Made by a program: the position numbers and the translations under genes. Shown here piece by piece: positions 20,888 to 31,094 of a stretch of 64,000 bases of DNA (position 1 is the first letter of the stretch; every line of letters begins with the position of its first letter). The stretch is from Symbiodinium natans (Eukaryota > Sar > Dinophyceae > Suessiales > Symbiodiniaceae): contig CAJNDS010000724.1 in assembly GCA_905221605.1 (NCBI GenBank), forward strand, positions 846,652 to 910,651, read 5' to 3'. The notes under the pieces were generated by a model that saw only the letters and a list, made by a program, of their open reading frames with translations, did no database searches and was not told the origin of the DNA.

Positions 20888-21040
20888 TAGGGCTTAGGGT
20901 TTAGGGATAGGGTTTGGGGTTTAGGGTTTAGGGTTTAGGGTTTAGGGTTTAGGGTTTAGGGTTTAGGGTTTAGGGTTTAGGGTTTAGGGTTTAGGGTTTA
21001 GGTTTAGGGGTTAGGGGTTAGGGGTGAGGGGTTAGGGGTT
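20888..21040 (+). repeat. TTTAGGG tract changing to TTAGGGG
   Basis: About 15 perfect TTTAGGG units followed by several (G)GGTTAGGGG variants. Confidence 0.9.
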
Positions 21041-21052
21041 AGGGGAGAACAG

Positions 21053-21121
21053 GGTTCACAGCTGCCAGGAGCTCCAGCTCGAGGCGAAAGAGGCGGAAAG
21101 GAAGCCTCTTCCTTGGCAGGG
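21053..21121 (+). CDS. Candidate helical exon
   Basis: Acceptor AGAACAG after repeat, frame VHSCQELQLEAKEAERKPLP then WQ, donor GG|GTTTAGGG. Phase in 2, out 2. Confidence 0.4.
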
Positions 21122-21479
21122 GTTTAGGGTTGAGGGTTTAGGGTTTAGGGTTTAGGGTTTAGGATTTCGAGTTCACCTAGGGTTTATAGGGTTTGTAGGG
21201 TTTTCATGGTTTTTGTTTAATGTTTTTTTTGTGGGTTTAGTGGCCCTTTAATTGGTTTGTATGGGTTTTCATTGGTTTAAAGGGTTTGTAGGGTTTATAG
21301 GGTTTCTGCGGTTTAAGGGCTCATAGGGTTACAGGGTTCACAGGGTTGTAGGGTTCTCTGCTTGGTCAAGGACACGTGCCTTTCTTCAAGTCTCTGAGCT
21401 ATCGGGCCTAGTGCGCTTCGGGTTTAAGTGGTTTGGGGTTCTAAACATTCGGGCCTAGGGCCTATGGGCCAAGAGTTGC

Positions 21480-21700
21480 GTCTGCTGTGGTCAAGAGTTG
21501 AGCGGGCTTTCGTGTCAAGAAGACGGTCGAAAGTCTCTCATTCATGGCCTCCTAAACGTACCAGACACCAAAGCTCCCTATGCCCCAAACTGGACGATGA
21601 CTTTTCGAATTTTCAAAGCCCCAAAATAAAACCCTTCAAGTACCACAGGCAGAGAGCCCTAAAACTGCACGAGCCCTGTAGCTCTATGGGCCCTAACACC
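21480..21700 (+). CDS. Candidate exon, basic protein segment
   Basis: Open frame containing RLLWSRVERAFVSRRRSKVS and DDDFSNFQSPKIKPFKYHRQ, then ending in CCCTAAA-type repeat. Boundaries not determined; the start may be an AG near 21472. Confidence 0.35.
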
Positions 21701-21810
21701 CTAGAAACCCTACAAGCCCTACAAACCCTTGAAACCCTAAACCCCAAACCCTAAACCTTAAACCCAAAAGAGACCCTAAATCAGCGCCCTGGGCTGGTTG
21801 AAGGTTGGAG

Positions 21811-22089
21811 TATGTGAACTCCCTGCATCTCGGCCGGGCGACGGATATGGAGCTCCAGGCGGATCTGGGGTTGGCGGTTGTTTGTTTTTGTTTTTTTTTT
21901 TTTCTCCTTACGGTTGGTGACTAGGGAATGGGGGAATGAGGTACCCTGTACAATCCCTTAAAGGGTATACATATATATATATATATAGGGCCCTAATTTC
22001 CTCATTCCCTGCTAGCCAACAGTAAGCTTATTCAAGCACTGAGCCCGAGCCCCTCGAGGCACAAGCACCTAGAGGTTGCACGTGGCTGA
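21811..22089 (+). CDS. Two 3' exons flanking a family B element
   Basis: Exon 21811-21876 reads YVNSLHLGRATDMELQADLG then LA; exon 22027-22089 reads LIQALSPSPSRHKHLEVARG and TGA. The 150-bp intron is a T-rich stretch plus one family B element whose end (CCAACAGTAAG) gives the acceptor. Phase 0/0. Product unknown; no 5' exons joined. Confidence 0.55.
21907..22026 (+). mobile_element. Family B introner-like element, copy 2
   Basis: Inverted ends CTTACGGTTGGTGACTAGGG and CCCTGCTAGCCAACAGTAAG; core AATCCCTTAAAGGG and a TA microsatellite. It makes up most of intron 21877-22026. Confidence 0.75.
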
Positions 22090-22196
22090 CTTTCGAACCT
22101 GCAGTTCCTTAAACCCTAAGCCCTAAACCCTAAACCCTTAACCCCCTAAACTTCCCCTGAGCTTGCAGCTGATTTCCCAAGACGAAGGGCGAGCAC

Positions 22197-23173
22197 ATGT
22201 TCCGCTTACTTAGACTGCTTGCAAGCTGGGCTTCCAGAATTCGGAACTTGATATTTAAGGGACCGAAACTAGAACTGCCCATATCGTTCTTGCTGAAGCA
22301 AGCCCGCACCTCACAAAGCAGAGGCCCCACCAGTCTCCAGAGACCCAAACACGCAATTCCAACAACAAATCGGTCAAACGCGGTATGAACCCTAAACCCG
22401 AAACCCTAAACCCTAAACCCTAAACCCTAAACGAGTTTGCCGGCCCCTGAGGCCATGAACGCCTTCGAACGCTCGCAGAGGCGAATCCAGGAGGCAGGGG
22501 CGACGGAGGGTCTTCGGGAAGGTTTAAGGTTTAAGGGGTTAAGGGGTTAAGGGGTTTACGGGTTTAGGGGTTTAGGGGTGTTGGGGTTTTGGGGTTTTGG
22601 GGTTTTGGGTTAGGGGTTTAGGGGTTTAGGGGTTTAGGGGTTTAGGGGTTTAGGGGTTAGGGGCTGAGGGGCTTAGGGGCTTAGGGGCTTAGGGGTTTAG
22701 GGGCTTAGGGGCTTAGGGGTTTCGGGGTTTCGGGGTTTAGGGTTTTAGGGGTTTAGGGGTTTAGGGGTTTAAGGGTTTAGGGGTTTAGGGGTTTAGGGGT
22801 TTAATTAGGGGTTTCGGGGCTTAGGGGCTTTGGGGCTTTGGGGCTTTGGGGTTTAGGGGCTTAGGGGTTTAGGGGTTTAGGGGTTTAATGCGTTTCTCAC
22901 GGTGTTGAAGTTCCAGGGTTGGTTCTCGCTGGCCGTCTCAGCGCCTCCTGTTCTTTGGGCGCCCGAAACCCTAATCCCTAAACCCCAATCCCTAAACACT
23001 AAACCCTAAACTCTAAACCCTAAACCCCAATCCCTAAACCCTAAACCCCACTCCCTACACTCCAAATCCTCAACCCTGAGGACAAGAAGGAGGAGGAGTA
23101 CCAGAAGCAGCGCGACGAAGTTCAGGCATTGTTTGCGAAAGCCCGGGGCTCGGATCAAAGCCCCAGGGCCTGA
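22197..23173 (+). CDS. Four-exon gene, 130 aa, charged helical protein
   Basis: Exons 22197-22382, 22452-22521, 22917-22960 and 23081-23173 (TGA), 393 nt in one frame. Starts MFRLLRLLASWASRIRNL, a basic amphipathic N-terminus that could be a targeting peptide (inference). Exon 2 reads AMNAFERSQRRIQEAGATEG; the last exon KKEEEYQKQRDEVQALFAKA is coiled-coil-like. Donors: GTATGA, GTTTAAGG (start of a 370-bp variant telomere tract) and GC. The last acceptor is CCCTCAACCCTGAG, repeat itself. It begins 107 bp after the preceding stop on the same strand. Exon 3 is the weakest. Confidence 0.55.
22523..22890 (+). repeat. Intronic TTTAGGGG-type tract, about 370 bp
   Basis: Starts as GTTTAAGG at the splice donor after 22521, then changes through TTAAGGGG, TTTTGGGG and mostly TTTAGGGG units with TTTCGGGG and CTTAGGGG patches. 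Confidence 0.85.
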
Positions 23174-23479
23174 ACCGAAAGCCCTCAACCCCTCAACCCT
23201 GCTCCCATCTTTAGGGTTTAGGGTTTAGGGTTTAGGGTTGAAAACCCCGCAGCCCTATGGCCTTCGCAACGACCGACCACTGGTAGGCTCAAGCTCCTGG
23301 CCCTAACCCTCTACTGGGGCCCGAAACTCGAAACCCTGCACGCTAAACACTACACCCTACACCCCAAACCCAGCACCTCAAACCCTAAACCCTAAACCCC
23401 AAGATGGCTACACCCCACACCCCGAACCTAACACATCAAACCCTAAAACCTAAACCCTAAACCCCAAGATGGCAGCAAG

Positions 23480-23527
23480 GTCCATCGGCGCCTGCAAAGC
23501 GAGCTCATCGAGCTTAGGGACTACAAG
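23480..23527 (+). CDS. Candidate coiled-coil exon
   Basis: Acceptor GGCAGCAAG, frame VHRRLQSELIELRDYK, donor AAG|GTGCC. Phase 0/0, compatible with the exon at 24439, although a family I and a family D element lie between. Confidence 0.45.
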
Positions 23528-23789
23528 GTGCCTCTGCTCTGGGGTTATAGAAGTTGTACAGGGTTAGGGTTTAGGGTTTAGGGTTTAGGGTTTAGAGTTT
23601 AGGGTTGAGGGTTTATTGAAATTCTATAGGGTTTGGGTCCCAATAACGTTTTGAACGAAAGCTTGGAGCGAAAGCTTTGAGCGCAAGTTTCTGTTGTAGA
23701 GCCTAATTTTATAGTGGCGATCTTGCAGATAGACTATTTTTATTTTTGGCGTTTACCCTCCGTCCAGTACATGTCGGATGCTTTGAAAC

Positions 23790-23975
23790 ACAATTTCTTT
23801 TGGGGGCCCTCCCGGCCCTGGCTGGCCTCCTGGTGTGGGAAAGCCCCAGAGGTTTAAGCAAATTGAACTTTTGGCCTCCAGGGCGCTGTGGACGAATGTA
23901 CTTAAACTCTGCTTGTCAGCTGTTTGGACAAATAACCTGGGAAAAATTCAGAATGGTACCACATACAATTTCTAT
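23790..23975 (-). mobile_element. Family I dispersed repeat, minus-strand copy
   Basis: About 180 bp aligning as reverse complement to 61150-61330: shared GGGAAAGCCCC..AGAGGTTTAA, TGTTT.GACAAATAAC.TGGGAAA and TGGTACCACATACAATT. Similarity roughly 75-80% by eye. Confidence 0.65.
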
Positions 23976-24003
23976 GTATTTCGTCTTGAGGGTTTAGGGT
24001 TTT

Positions 24004-24122
24004 GGGGCCCTAATGTAGTCCCTTCCCTCCCTTAAAGGGTTCTCATGTGTGGGCTTTTCGAGTGTGTAAGGGTATATCAGGGGGGAAAATAAAGGGCCCC
24101 CGTTTAGATGTAGCTACCCTAA
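24004..24122 (+). mobile_element. Family D dispersed repeat
   Basis: Begins GGGGCCCTAATGTAGTCCCT, holds CTCCCTTAAAGGG and ends GATGTAGCTACCCTAAG. Relatives at 39171, 45160, 49002 and probably 61746 share the TATGGTCCCTTACC..TTCAAGGG core or the GTAGCTACC end. Confidence 0.5.
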
Positions 24123-24438
24123 GACCTGCTCGCCGTTTCTTTTTTCAGCCTCTTGGGTTTAGGGTTTAGGGTTTAGGGCTTAGGGTTTAGGTTTGGTGTT
24201 TAAGGCTTCGGGGGGTTTTAGGAATGGTGGATCATGGTTAGTCTAGGGTCTGGTTTTAGGGATGAGGGTTAGGGATTCGGGTTTAGGGCCTTTTGGGGTT
24301 TAGGGTCTAGGGTTTAGGGATTTGTGTTTAGGGTTTCCCGAAACTCTAAACCCTCAACCCTAAACTTCCTAAACCCGAAACCCTAAACTTCCTAAACTTC
24401 CTAAACTTCCTAAACTTCCTAAACCCTAAACCGACCAG

Positions 24439-24498
24439 GTTCTCCTTCGAGAGTATCGGCGAGTCCGCCTAGAGAAGCTGAGCGAGACGCTGGGCAAG
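24439..24498 (+). CDS. Candidate coiled-coil exon
   Basis: Acceptor CCGACCAG after repeat, frame VLLREYRRVRLEKLSETLGK, donor AAG|GTGCAG. Phase 0/0. Confidence 0.5.
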
Positions 24499-24949
24499 GT
24501 GCAGGCTGCGATCGGGGCTCCCTAAACCCTAAACCCTAAACCCTAAACCCTAAATCCTAAACCCTAAACCCTAAACCCTAACCCTTAAACCCTAAACCCT
24601 AAACAAACCCTAAACCGTTGTTGGTGGTAGCCAATGGGGGCTGTACACCCCCCGCCCCCCCACCCATGCCAGGGGCTCGCCCCCTTCAAAAAGGAAAGCT
24701 GAAGAATCTCGTTGTTTGCAGCTCATGCGCCCCCCCCGCGCTCTAAATAAAGACATGGAGGGGCGGGATTCCGTAAATCTATTAAATGGCGAGCCGGGGG
24801 CTGAAATTTCTTTAACTTGAAGGGGCAGGGAAGCCTGCAGGTTAAGAAATTGAGGGGCTGGCGCTGATGGGTATTTAGGGTATTTGAGGGGGGAGGGGAT
24901 TGCAAAAGCCACCAGAAAGAGCTTTAAGGCACAGTGACAGCGCTGCATA

Positions 24950-25640
24950 AGAATCCTCTAAGTTTTGGCGAGGGTGCCCTGGATTTCTTAATTCTGAAGC
25001 CCACCCAATTTCCGGAATATAACCTCCACATTTTCGAGGGTACCCTCGATTTCTTAATGTATTGCTTAGTGGGATTCGAACTGGTAATGGTTGAATGAGT
25101 AAGGCGATGCCTTATCCATTAGGCTGACCGCTTAGATTCTTGACTGGGTGTCCCCCTCAACTTGGAAATCCAGCCCATTTGAGGGGTTTTGGGGACCCCC
25201 CCCCCGCCCCCCCCCTCAAATAAGAATCCAGCCCCTCAATTTTTAAATTTCAGAAATCCAGCCCCTCGATTTCTTAAATTAAGAAATCCAGCCCCTCGAA
25301 TGCTGTTTTCTATTGGTGCTGGGCGAGAGGGGGAGGGGGCGGGGGTAGAGGGGCGGGGCTGGATTTAAGAGATCGAGGGACTGCATTTCTTCAATTTGAG
25401 ATATCGAGGGGGCTGGATTTCTTAAATTTCAAATATCGAGGGGCTGGATTTCTTAAGTTTAAGAAATCGAGGGGCTGGATTTCTTCAATTTAAGAAAACG
25501 AGGGGCTGGATTTCTTGTTTAGGTTTTTTTCATTGAAGGGGGCAAAAACATAGGGCTGGATTCTTAAGTTGCTAAAAATGCTAGAAGCTGAGGGGCAGTT
25601 GCAAAAACGACCAAATTTAAGACATTTAGATCCCGAGGAT
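24950..25640. repeat. Palindromic 'AGCCCCTCGATTTCTTAA' minisatellite
   Basis: Many 25-30 bp units containing CCCCTCGATTTCTTAA or its complement. Units face one way at 25160-25300 and the other at 25340-25530, making a large imperfect inverted repeat around a GC-rich centre (25320-25365). Each unit also carries a short palindrome (TTTAAGAAATC). Confidence 0.8.
25069..25134 (-). other. tRNA-derived (SINE-head-like) sequence
   Basis: The minus strand has a box A-like AGCCTAATGGATAAGGC and a box B-like AGTTCGAATCCC spaced as in tRNA-Arg. The anticodon and T stems do not pair, so this is a tRNA pseudogene or SINE head rather than a tRNA. It is embedded in the CGATTTCTTAA repeat. Confidence 0.5.
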
Positions 25641-25859
25641 GAGGGTGCCCTCGATTTCTTAATTTAGTCTTGCTCTCAAGTTTCGCATTTTTTATTCGAC
25701 GTCCAGCTGCGACATGCTCGTTTCTGAAGCCCATGATTGCTTCGTCAGTGCTGTCACTGTATTTGGCTGACAGCACCCTCGATGTGTTAATATTAACGCT
25801 ACGCGGCCTCGGCCGGGGAGGCAACCTAAACCGGAGATCGTAAATGTGAAGGTGCTCTT

Positions 25860-26220
25860 AGGATTCAGGGTTTAGACCCATTTCCAAAAAAGTGCGGGAG
25901 ACTGGGGGAATGAGGTACAGCACCTTAGATCCCCCTATTTTTGGCTGTGCGCTTTTTTGTTCTCGCCCCCCCCTCCCCCCCCTCATACTACCCCCAAAAC
26001 TCTAAGCCCAAACCCTCATTTCCTACAACCCTCAGGCCTAAACCCAAAACCTAAAGCTGTTGACCCTATGTAATCCTAAGGCCTAAACCCTAAACGCCCT
26101 AAGCCCGAAAATCCTTAAACCCTACACCCTAAAGCCGCCACAACTACACCAGAAGGGGAAAAAAGGGGTGGGGGGGGGTCTCAGGGGTCCGCCAGGGGCA
26201 CACCCACGTATACCAACAGT
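25860..26220. other. Intergenic stretch with degenerate telomere-like repeat
   Basis: Contains a family B-like partial (GGGGGAATGAGGTACAG near 25907), C-runs and degraded CCCTAAA units. No gene seen. Confidence 0.5.
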
Positions 26221-26243
26221 CAGCAGCGAGACTCTTGGGCAGG

Positions 26244-27048
26244 ATGGGCGGCGGCTGCGGCATTGCGTCCGCCGGGGAAGCCCGGGTTTTCTCCATGGCC
26301 TCCCCTCTTTGGGTGATGGGGTTTAGGGGTTTGTGCTTGAGGGTTTTGCGGTTTAGGGTTTAGGGGTTTATGCTCTAAGGTTCAGGGGCTCGGGGCCCAC
26401 TTGTACACATGTAAGTAGGTTGCTTTGTCAGGGTTGGAGTGTGCCTGTTTCCCTGTTACTGACCAAAGATCCATATTCCGAATATCCCAGTAGTGGGGTG
26501 GCGGTGTTCGGAAGTTGTAGATTGCGCCGAGTTGAGGGTTGAGAGGTTGAGGATTCAGGGCCAGAACTTTGTCACGGGGCTACGACTCGCACCCCTAAGG
26601 TCGTACCCCTAAAGGTTCCCCCCAAAAACACTTACTCCCAATATGGCCCTTATACTACCTTAAGGCCTTAAGGATCTTTAACAGGGTCCCCGCTGCCAGA
26701 TGTTTTCGCAGCTTCTCGACCCCACCTCCCGTCCCCTAAAGCAGCGTGCGGTCCTGAAGCGTGGGACTTAGGAGCCTTGCACCCTGCAAAGAGAATATGT
26801 GAACATGCTTTCGTTTTGGGTCGTTTAATGCTGGGTTCTGGGGTTAAGCTGCATTGGCCGATGCTCCGCTTTGCCACAAGCTCGAAGCTCCCGAGCAGTG
26901 AGCCCTGAACCCAGAGCCCGAAACTGTGCGCCAAGGCGTCATGATCCGCAACGGCGCGCAGCGCATTCTGCAGCGCCGCGGACTCATGGTGGAGATGCGC
27001 CCAGATGCGCCGCCCCCTCCTGCGTTGGGTGGTGCAGCCTACAGCTGA
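26244..27048 (+). CDS. Three-exon gene, 74 aa
   Basis: Exons 26244-26320 (MGGGCGIASAGEARVFSMAS then PLWVM), 26491-26525 (SGVAVFGSCRL) and 26936-27048 (VMIRNGAQRILQRRGLMVEM, RPDAPPPPALGGAAYS, TGA). 225 nt in one frame. Donor 1 is GTTTAGG, the start of telomere-like repeat; donor 2 is GC with the exon/intron/exon pattern C|GC..AG|GC. A good TTTCCC..CCCAG acceptor precedes exon 2. Arg-rich helix plus a Pro-rich tail; function unknown. Confidence 0.5.
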
Positions 27049-27120
27049 ACCCTGAACCCGAAACCCTAAACCCTAAGGCTCCTGCTCAGGTCTCGAGTCT
27101 GCGAACCTGCCCCTGGAGCC

Positions 27121-27143
27121 ATGGATGCGGGAGGTTCTTTAGG
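27121..27143 (+). CDS. Candidate first exon (MDAGGSL)
   Basis: ATG in strong context (GGAGCCATGGAT) 73 bp after the previous stop; donor GG|GTTTGTGG, telomere-like. A TCCTGCTCAG at 27083-27092 could accept a spliced leader. The next exon may start at 27229 (EFGVGVESSLGLE) by phase. Confidence 0.4.
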
Positions 27144-27557
27144 GTTTGTGGTTTAGGGTTTAGGGTTTAGGGTTAGGCGAAACTCGGCGAAACCCAAAAC
27201 CCTGAACGTGTTGAAGGTATGTCTACAGGGAGTTCGGGGTCGGAGTCGAGAGTTCTTTGGGACTTGAGGGCTTAGGGTTTAGAGTTTAGGGTTTAGGGTT
27301 TTGGGACTTGAGGGCTTAGGGTTGAGAGGTAGGCGACAGCCGTCTCTCCTGCAAAGCCCACCCCCCCCTCTCGAATGAGCCTAGCGGCCTGGCAGGTTTC
27401 GAACGGTTGAGGGTTGAGGGCTTAGGGCTTAGGGCTTAGGGTTTAGGATCGTGGGCTTAGGGTTCGAATGTTGGCTTCTGGGTTTTTCGGCGTCTGTGTT
27501 TTCTGGTTGTCATCGCAGGAAGTTCTAAACCCGAAGCCCTAAACCCTAAACCAACCC

Positions 27558-27655
27558 GACCATGCGCTCCACCGGAAGGTATTGCTGAACTGCTGCTACG
27601 TGGAGATTCGAATCGAGGTAGCCTTGGGGCAAAAGCGAGAAGTATGGTTATGCAT
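27558..27655 (+). CDS. Candidate exon with conserved-looking core
   Basis: Open frame HALHRKVLLNCCYVEIRIEV then ALGQKREVWLC, donor AT|GTGTTTAGGG. Preceded by CCCTAAA repeat. The 5' boundary is uncertain. Confidence 0.45.
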
Positions 27656-27993
27656 GTGTTTAGGGTTTAGGGTTAATAGAAGCATAGATATACATGGGTT
27701 AAGGGTTAAGGGTTTAGGGACACATAGGCATAGTCTATGGACAAATGTCAACACAACACACACACACACACACAAGCTGTGCTTGTGTACCTCATCATTC
27801 ATAAAGTCTCGTCTAAACCCTAAACCGTAAACCCCTGAACCCTAAGCCCCGAACTCTAAGGCCCTCAAGGGTTGGCATGGGGGTAGGTAGTTGAGGTGTG
27901 TAACCCTACACCCTACACCCTAAGCCCTGAACCCTAAACCCTAAACCCTAAACCCTAAATGGGGCAGCACATGATCCCATGATCCTTTTGCAG

Positions 27994-28044
27994 GATGCCG
28001 AGATGCAACTCCTCAGCCTCCGGCGCGAGGTGGAAGACATCGGG
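27994..28044 (+). CDS. Candidate coiled-coil exon
   Basis: Strong acceptor GATCCTTTTGCAG, frame DAEMQLLSLRREVEDIG, donor GGG|GTTTCC or a read-on to TAG at 28057-28059. Phase 0. Confidence 0.45.
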
Positions 28045-28244
28045 GTTTCCAACAATTAGGGTTTAGGGTTTAGGGTTTAGGATTTAGGGTTTAGGGTTTA
28101 GGGTTTAGGGTCTAGGGTCTAGGGTTGTATTTTGGGGGTGACGAGGATTGGATTTTATGTATATGTATGTATGTATGTATATATTGACATTTATTTGCTC
28201 ATTTGTGTATTTATGATGATTTGGGGTATATATGAAGTACCCAG

Positions 28245-28315
28245 ATTCTGGGAAACACCCGGATGGCCTGCCAGACGCACGGTGTTTAGAGACATTTCTC
28301 TCGAGCAAGTCGGGA
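28245..28315 (+). CDS. Candidate exon (23 codons)
   Basis: Acceptor AGTACCCAG, frame SGKHPDGLPDARCLETFLSS then KSG, donor GGA|GTTAGGG. Preceded by a TATG microsatellite and telomere-like repeat. Confidence 0.45.
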
Positions 28316-28600
28316 GTTAGGGTTTAGGGCCGTTCAGGGTGTTAGACGCCGCTAATCTCCAAACACGCAACCCCCAACCTGCAACTCTCAACCCTCAACC
28401 CTCAATAATCTGGCGTGGAAGAAAAACTCGAGGCGCCTTGGGTTGGGGCCTTCGCTCTTGAAGTAGACCAGCAGCGTTTAAGGTTTAGGGTTTAGGGCTT
28501 ATGTTTAGGGTTTAGGGATTAGGGTTCAGGGAGGTTGGTTGCAAACCAAGGGTATTCTGAAGGCTTTCCTCCCCGGAGGGCTTGGGTTGAGGGCCCAGGG

Positions 28601-28745
28601 GTGCAGGGTGTACCAAACCCTAAACCCTAAATTTCGGGTTTGCTAATCCCTAAACCCCAGATTTGGGGTTTACTCAAGCCCTAAATGTAAATTTTTTGGG
28701 TTTGCCAACCCTCAAGGAAAACCCGAAATTCGGGTTGAGGGGAGA
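28601..28745. repeat. Telomere-like short inverted repeats
   Basis: CCCTAAA units alternate with their complements over short distances (CCCTAAATTTCGGGTTT, AACCCCAGATTTGGGGTT, AACCCGAAATTCGGGTT), so the strand would fold into several small hairpins. Confidence 0.7.
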
Positions 28746-29112
28746 TGGCTGGGAGGCGCTGAAGCCTGTGCGTGAGGATGCCAGGGCCTGAATGGAAAAT
28801 TTCGAAGGTTTCTGCATTTCTGCTCGCTCATGGCCAAGCCCCTTACGCCCACTAAGCCCCCCTACTAGTAAACCCTACTAAGCCCTACCAAACCCTACCA
28901 AACCCTACTGAACCCTGCAAAACCTACAGCACCCTACACCCTAAACCCCCCAAAAGCCCACCAGAGCCCTAAACCCCGAAACCCGAAGGTCCCAGGCTTC
29001 TTCAGAGTTTCGTAGTTGAAACAAATGCTTTTGCACATTTGTCGCTAATCCCTAAACCTCAATCCCGAAACCCAAAGCCCGAGTACGTGTGACGAGGGCT
29101 CACGTGAACAGC

Positions 29113-29992
29113 ATGTGCCTACAATGGGCAGAGCTTTCTCAACGGAAAGAGCTTAGTGTACTTGAAAAAGCCTTAGCCTTCGCCTTATGTAGAAGCCCTA
29201 GATTTGTCTGGGTTCTCATGGGTGAGGTGCAGCAGATGATCGACAAAACGAAGGCGGAGCGCTTCGAAGATCTCTTCGTGCGCACGCTGGAGTCTCCGCT
29301 CATTGAAGACCCCAAAGCCCTGATACCTGAACCCTTAAGGGTTTCGGGTTTAGGGCTTAGGGTTTTAGGGTTTAGGGTTTAAACCCGAGAACCCTCCGGT
29401 GAACCTTCAAGCGCAGGAAAGCGCTCCCACCCCAGAAACAGGTAAGCCCCGTACTTGGAGGTTCATGGTACTTACGAGCCAATTATAACTGTACTTATAA
29501 CCCTATTAGGGCACTTAAGGGGCTTATAAGTTACAAGTACAGCTGTATTTGGCTAATAAGTACCATGAACCTCCAAGTATGGCGTCAGCCTAAGGAGATG
29601 CGGCAGCAGAAGTTCAACACGACGGCCTGCACCCTAGTCTAGGGTTCAGGGCCTTCATATGGTTGTTCAGGATTTAGGACCTAGATCCACCCTAAACCCT
29701 AAACCCTAAACCCTAAACCCCAGTGTCAGCCGCAGGCACGAGCTGTGCTGCACCAGATGTCAGGCTACCTCCGAGCAGATGGACGACAAGATGACGATGC
29801 AGATTGAGTCGCTCGGCTACCCTCAAGGGCGGGGAATCTGTGTTTAGGGTTTAGGGTTTAGGGTTTAGCGTTTAGGGTTTAGGGAGATTTTGTAGCTCCC
29901 TGTGTTGGGTTGAGGAGGATCTTCTCCAGAATCTTCGGCTTGAACCGAGCCACACCTTGGCCCAAGGAAATACCACTAGACCTAAGCCCTAA
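29113..29992 (+). CDS. Five-exon gene, 157 aa, family not recognised
   Basis: Exons 29113-29316, 29390-29441, 29595-29643, 29736-29841 and 29930-29992 keep one frame (474 nt). Starts MCLQWAELSQRKELSVLEKA and continues VQQMIDKTKAERFEDLFVRT in exon 1; exon 2 NPPVNLQAQESAPTPET; exon 4 contains CCTRCQATSEQMDDKMTMQI. Donors: GC, a consensus GTAAGC, GTTCAGGG and GTTTAGGG. Intron 29442-29594 carries a family A element. The stop TAA (29990-29992) is formed by the first CCCTAAA unit, so the last exon might instead splice onward. C-x2-C plus helix suggests a small metal-binding or scaffold protein, which is only inference. Confidence 0.65.
29452..29579 (+). mobile_element. Family A MITE, intact copy
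   Basis: Inverted ends of about 23 bp: TACTTGGAGGTTCATGGTAC ... GTACCATGAACCTCCAAGTA, with inner complementary parts (CAATTATAACTGTACTTATA, and ACAAGTACAGC). Lies in an intron 10 bp after the donor. Other copies: 32309, 37329, 59077 and a partial at 49406. Confidence 0.85.
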
Positions 29993-30186
29993 ACCCTAAA
30001 CCCTAAACCCTAAACCCCCCAAACCCCCCAAACCCAAAACCCAAAAAACCCAAAACCTGAAAACCCTAAACACAACCTCCGCAGTTGGCCGCGGAGGCCG
30101 GAGTCTGCTTGTGGGGACTCCGTGGCACCGTCGAACCTCGGAGGTGGGGTCGAGCTGGGGGTACTTTCTATGTTTTTTGCTTTTTT

Positions 30187-30300
30187 TTGGGGGGGGGGGG
30201 TTGGGGGGCGGGGTTTGGGGGGGGGGGTGGGGGGGGGGGGTTGGGGAGGGGGGGGTTGGGGGGGGGGGGGGTTGGAGGGGGGGTAGGGTTTAGGGTTGGG
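30187..30300 (+). repeat. G-rich low-complexity block
   Basis: Runs of 8-13 G broken by TT, GGTTGGGG and A, passing into GGGTTTTGGG and TTTAGGG units. Long Gly/Pro ORFs over it are composition artefacts. Confidence 0.8.
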
Positions 30301-30474
30301 TTTTGGGTTGGGTTTTGGGTTTTGGGTTTAGGGTTTAGGGGGAGAGGTTTCCTGCGAGAAGGATTATGTCTCTGGGCATGCATGCTGGGGTGTGTATTCG
30401 GGCGTAACCCCCGATTTTGGGAAGTACCCGTCTTACGTGTTGTACATCCTCGAGACGACCCCTAACCGCAGACT

Positions 30475-30530
30475 TATGTACCGTGCCATTAGCGAATACC
30501 CGAGAACTTCGCTGAAGTGCGAGCACCCTG
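30475..30530 (+). CDS. Candidate exon
   Basis: Acceptor CTAACCGCAG at 30471, frame LMYRAISEYPRTSLKCEH, then telomere-like repeat. An internal ATG at 30475 could make this a first exon. Confidence 0.35.
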
Positions 30531-30611
30531 AACCCTAAACCCTGAACCCTGAACCCTAAACCCTAAACCCTAAACCCTATTTAAACAAAGCCCTAAACCT
30601 GCGAGGTGAGA

Positions 30612-30659
30612 GCAACAGCGACTTCGGCTCGGACATGCAGCGAACCAAGGCTTGGGTTT
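30612..30659 (+). CDS. Candidate exon
   Basis: Between two telomere-like tracts; frame ESNSDFGSDMQRTKAW, donor TGG|GTTTAAGG. The acceptor (GAGGTGAG) is weak. Confidence 0.35.
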
Positions 30660-31037
30660 AAGGGGGTTAAGGGTTTAAGGGTTTAAGGGTTTCAGGGTTT
30701 CAGGGTTTAAGGGTTTAGGGTTTAAGGTTTTGGGGTTTAAGGGTTTGGGGTTTAGGGTTTGGGGTTTTGGGTTTGGGGTGTTTAGGGTTGCCGCCAGGCA
30801 AAGCTCATCCCATCCTCCTCTGGGTTTCCCAAAGTTAGGTTACCCTTTTGGTCCAGGGGGGGAGGGAGGGGGAGGGGCGTGCCCAGAGGCGCAATAAGCA
30901 GTTTGGGGTGGGTAAGGGATAGGCCGTACCCTGGTACCCCGAAGCCCGAAACCCTCAACCCCAAACCCCAAACCCTAAACCCTAAGCCCTAAACCCTGTG
31001 GTTGGGCAACACCCATATCAAAAACAGATGCGCGCAG

Positions 31038-31094
31038 GACAAGGACAAGACCTCGTCAGTTCCCATCGAGAAGGCTTCCGGGATGCAGGATTAG
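31038..31094 (+). CDS. Candidate terminal exon
   Basis: Acceptor AGATGCGCGCAG, frame DKDKTSSVPIEKASGMQD, stop TAG at 31092-31094, followed by telomere-like repeat. Splicing at the overlapping G|GTATTTAGGG would use another frame. Confidence 0.45.
   Translation, partial: DKDKTSSVPIEKASGMQD

Noticed and set aside
25069-25134. Functional tRNA-Arg
   Set aside because: Anticodon and T stems do not pair; described as a tRNA-derived sequence instead.
30085-30465. Gly-rich and Pro-rich ORFs
   Set aside because: They read through G-runs and telomere-like repeat; composition artefact.
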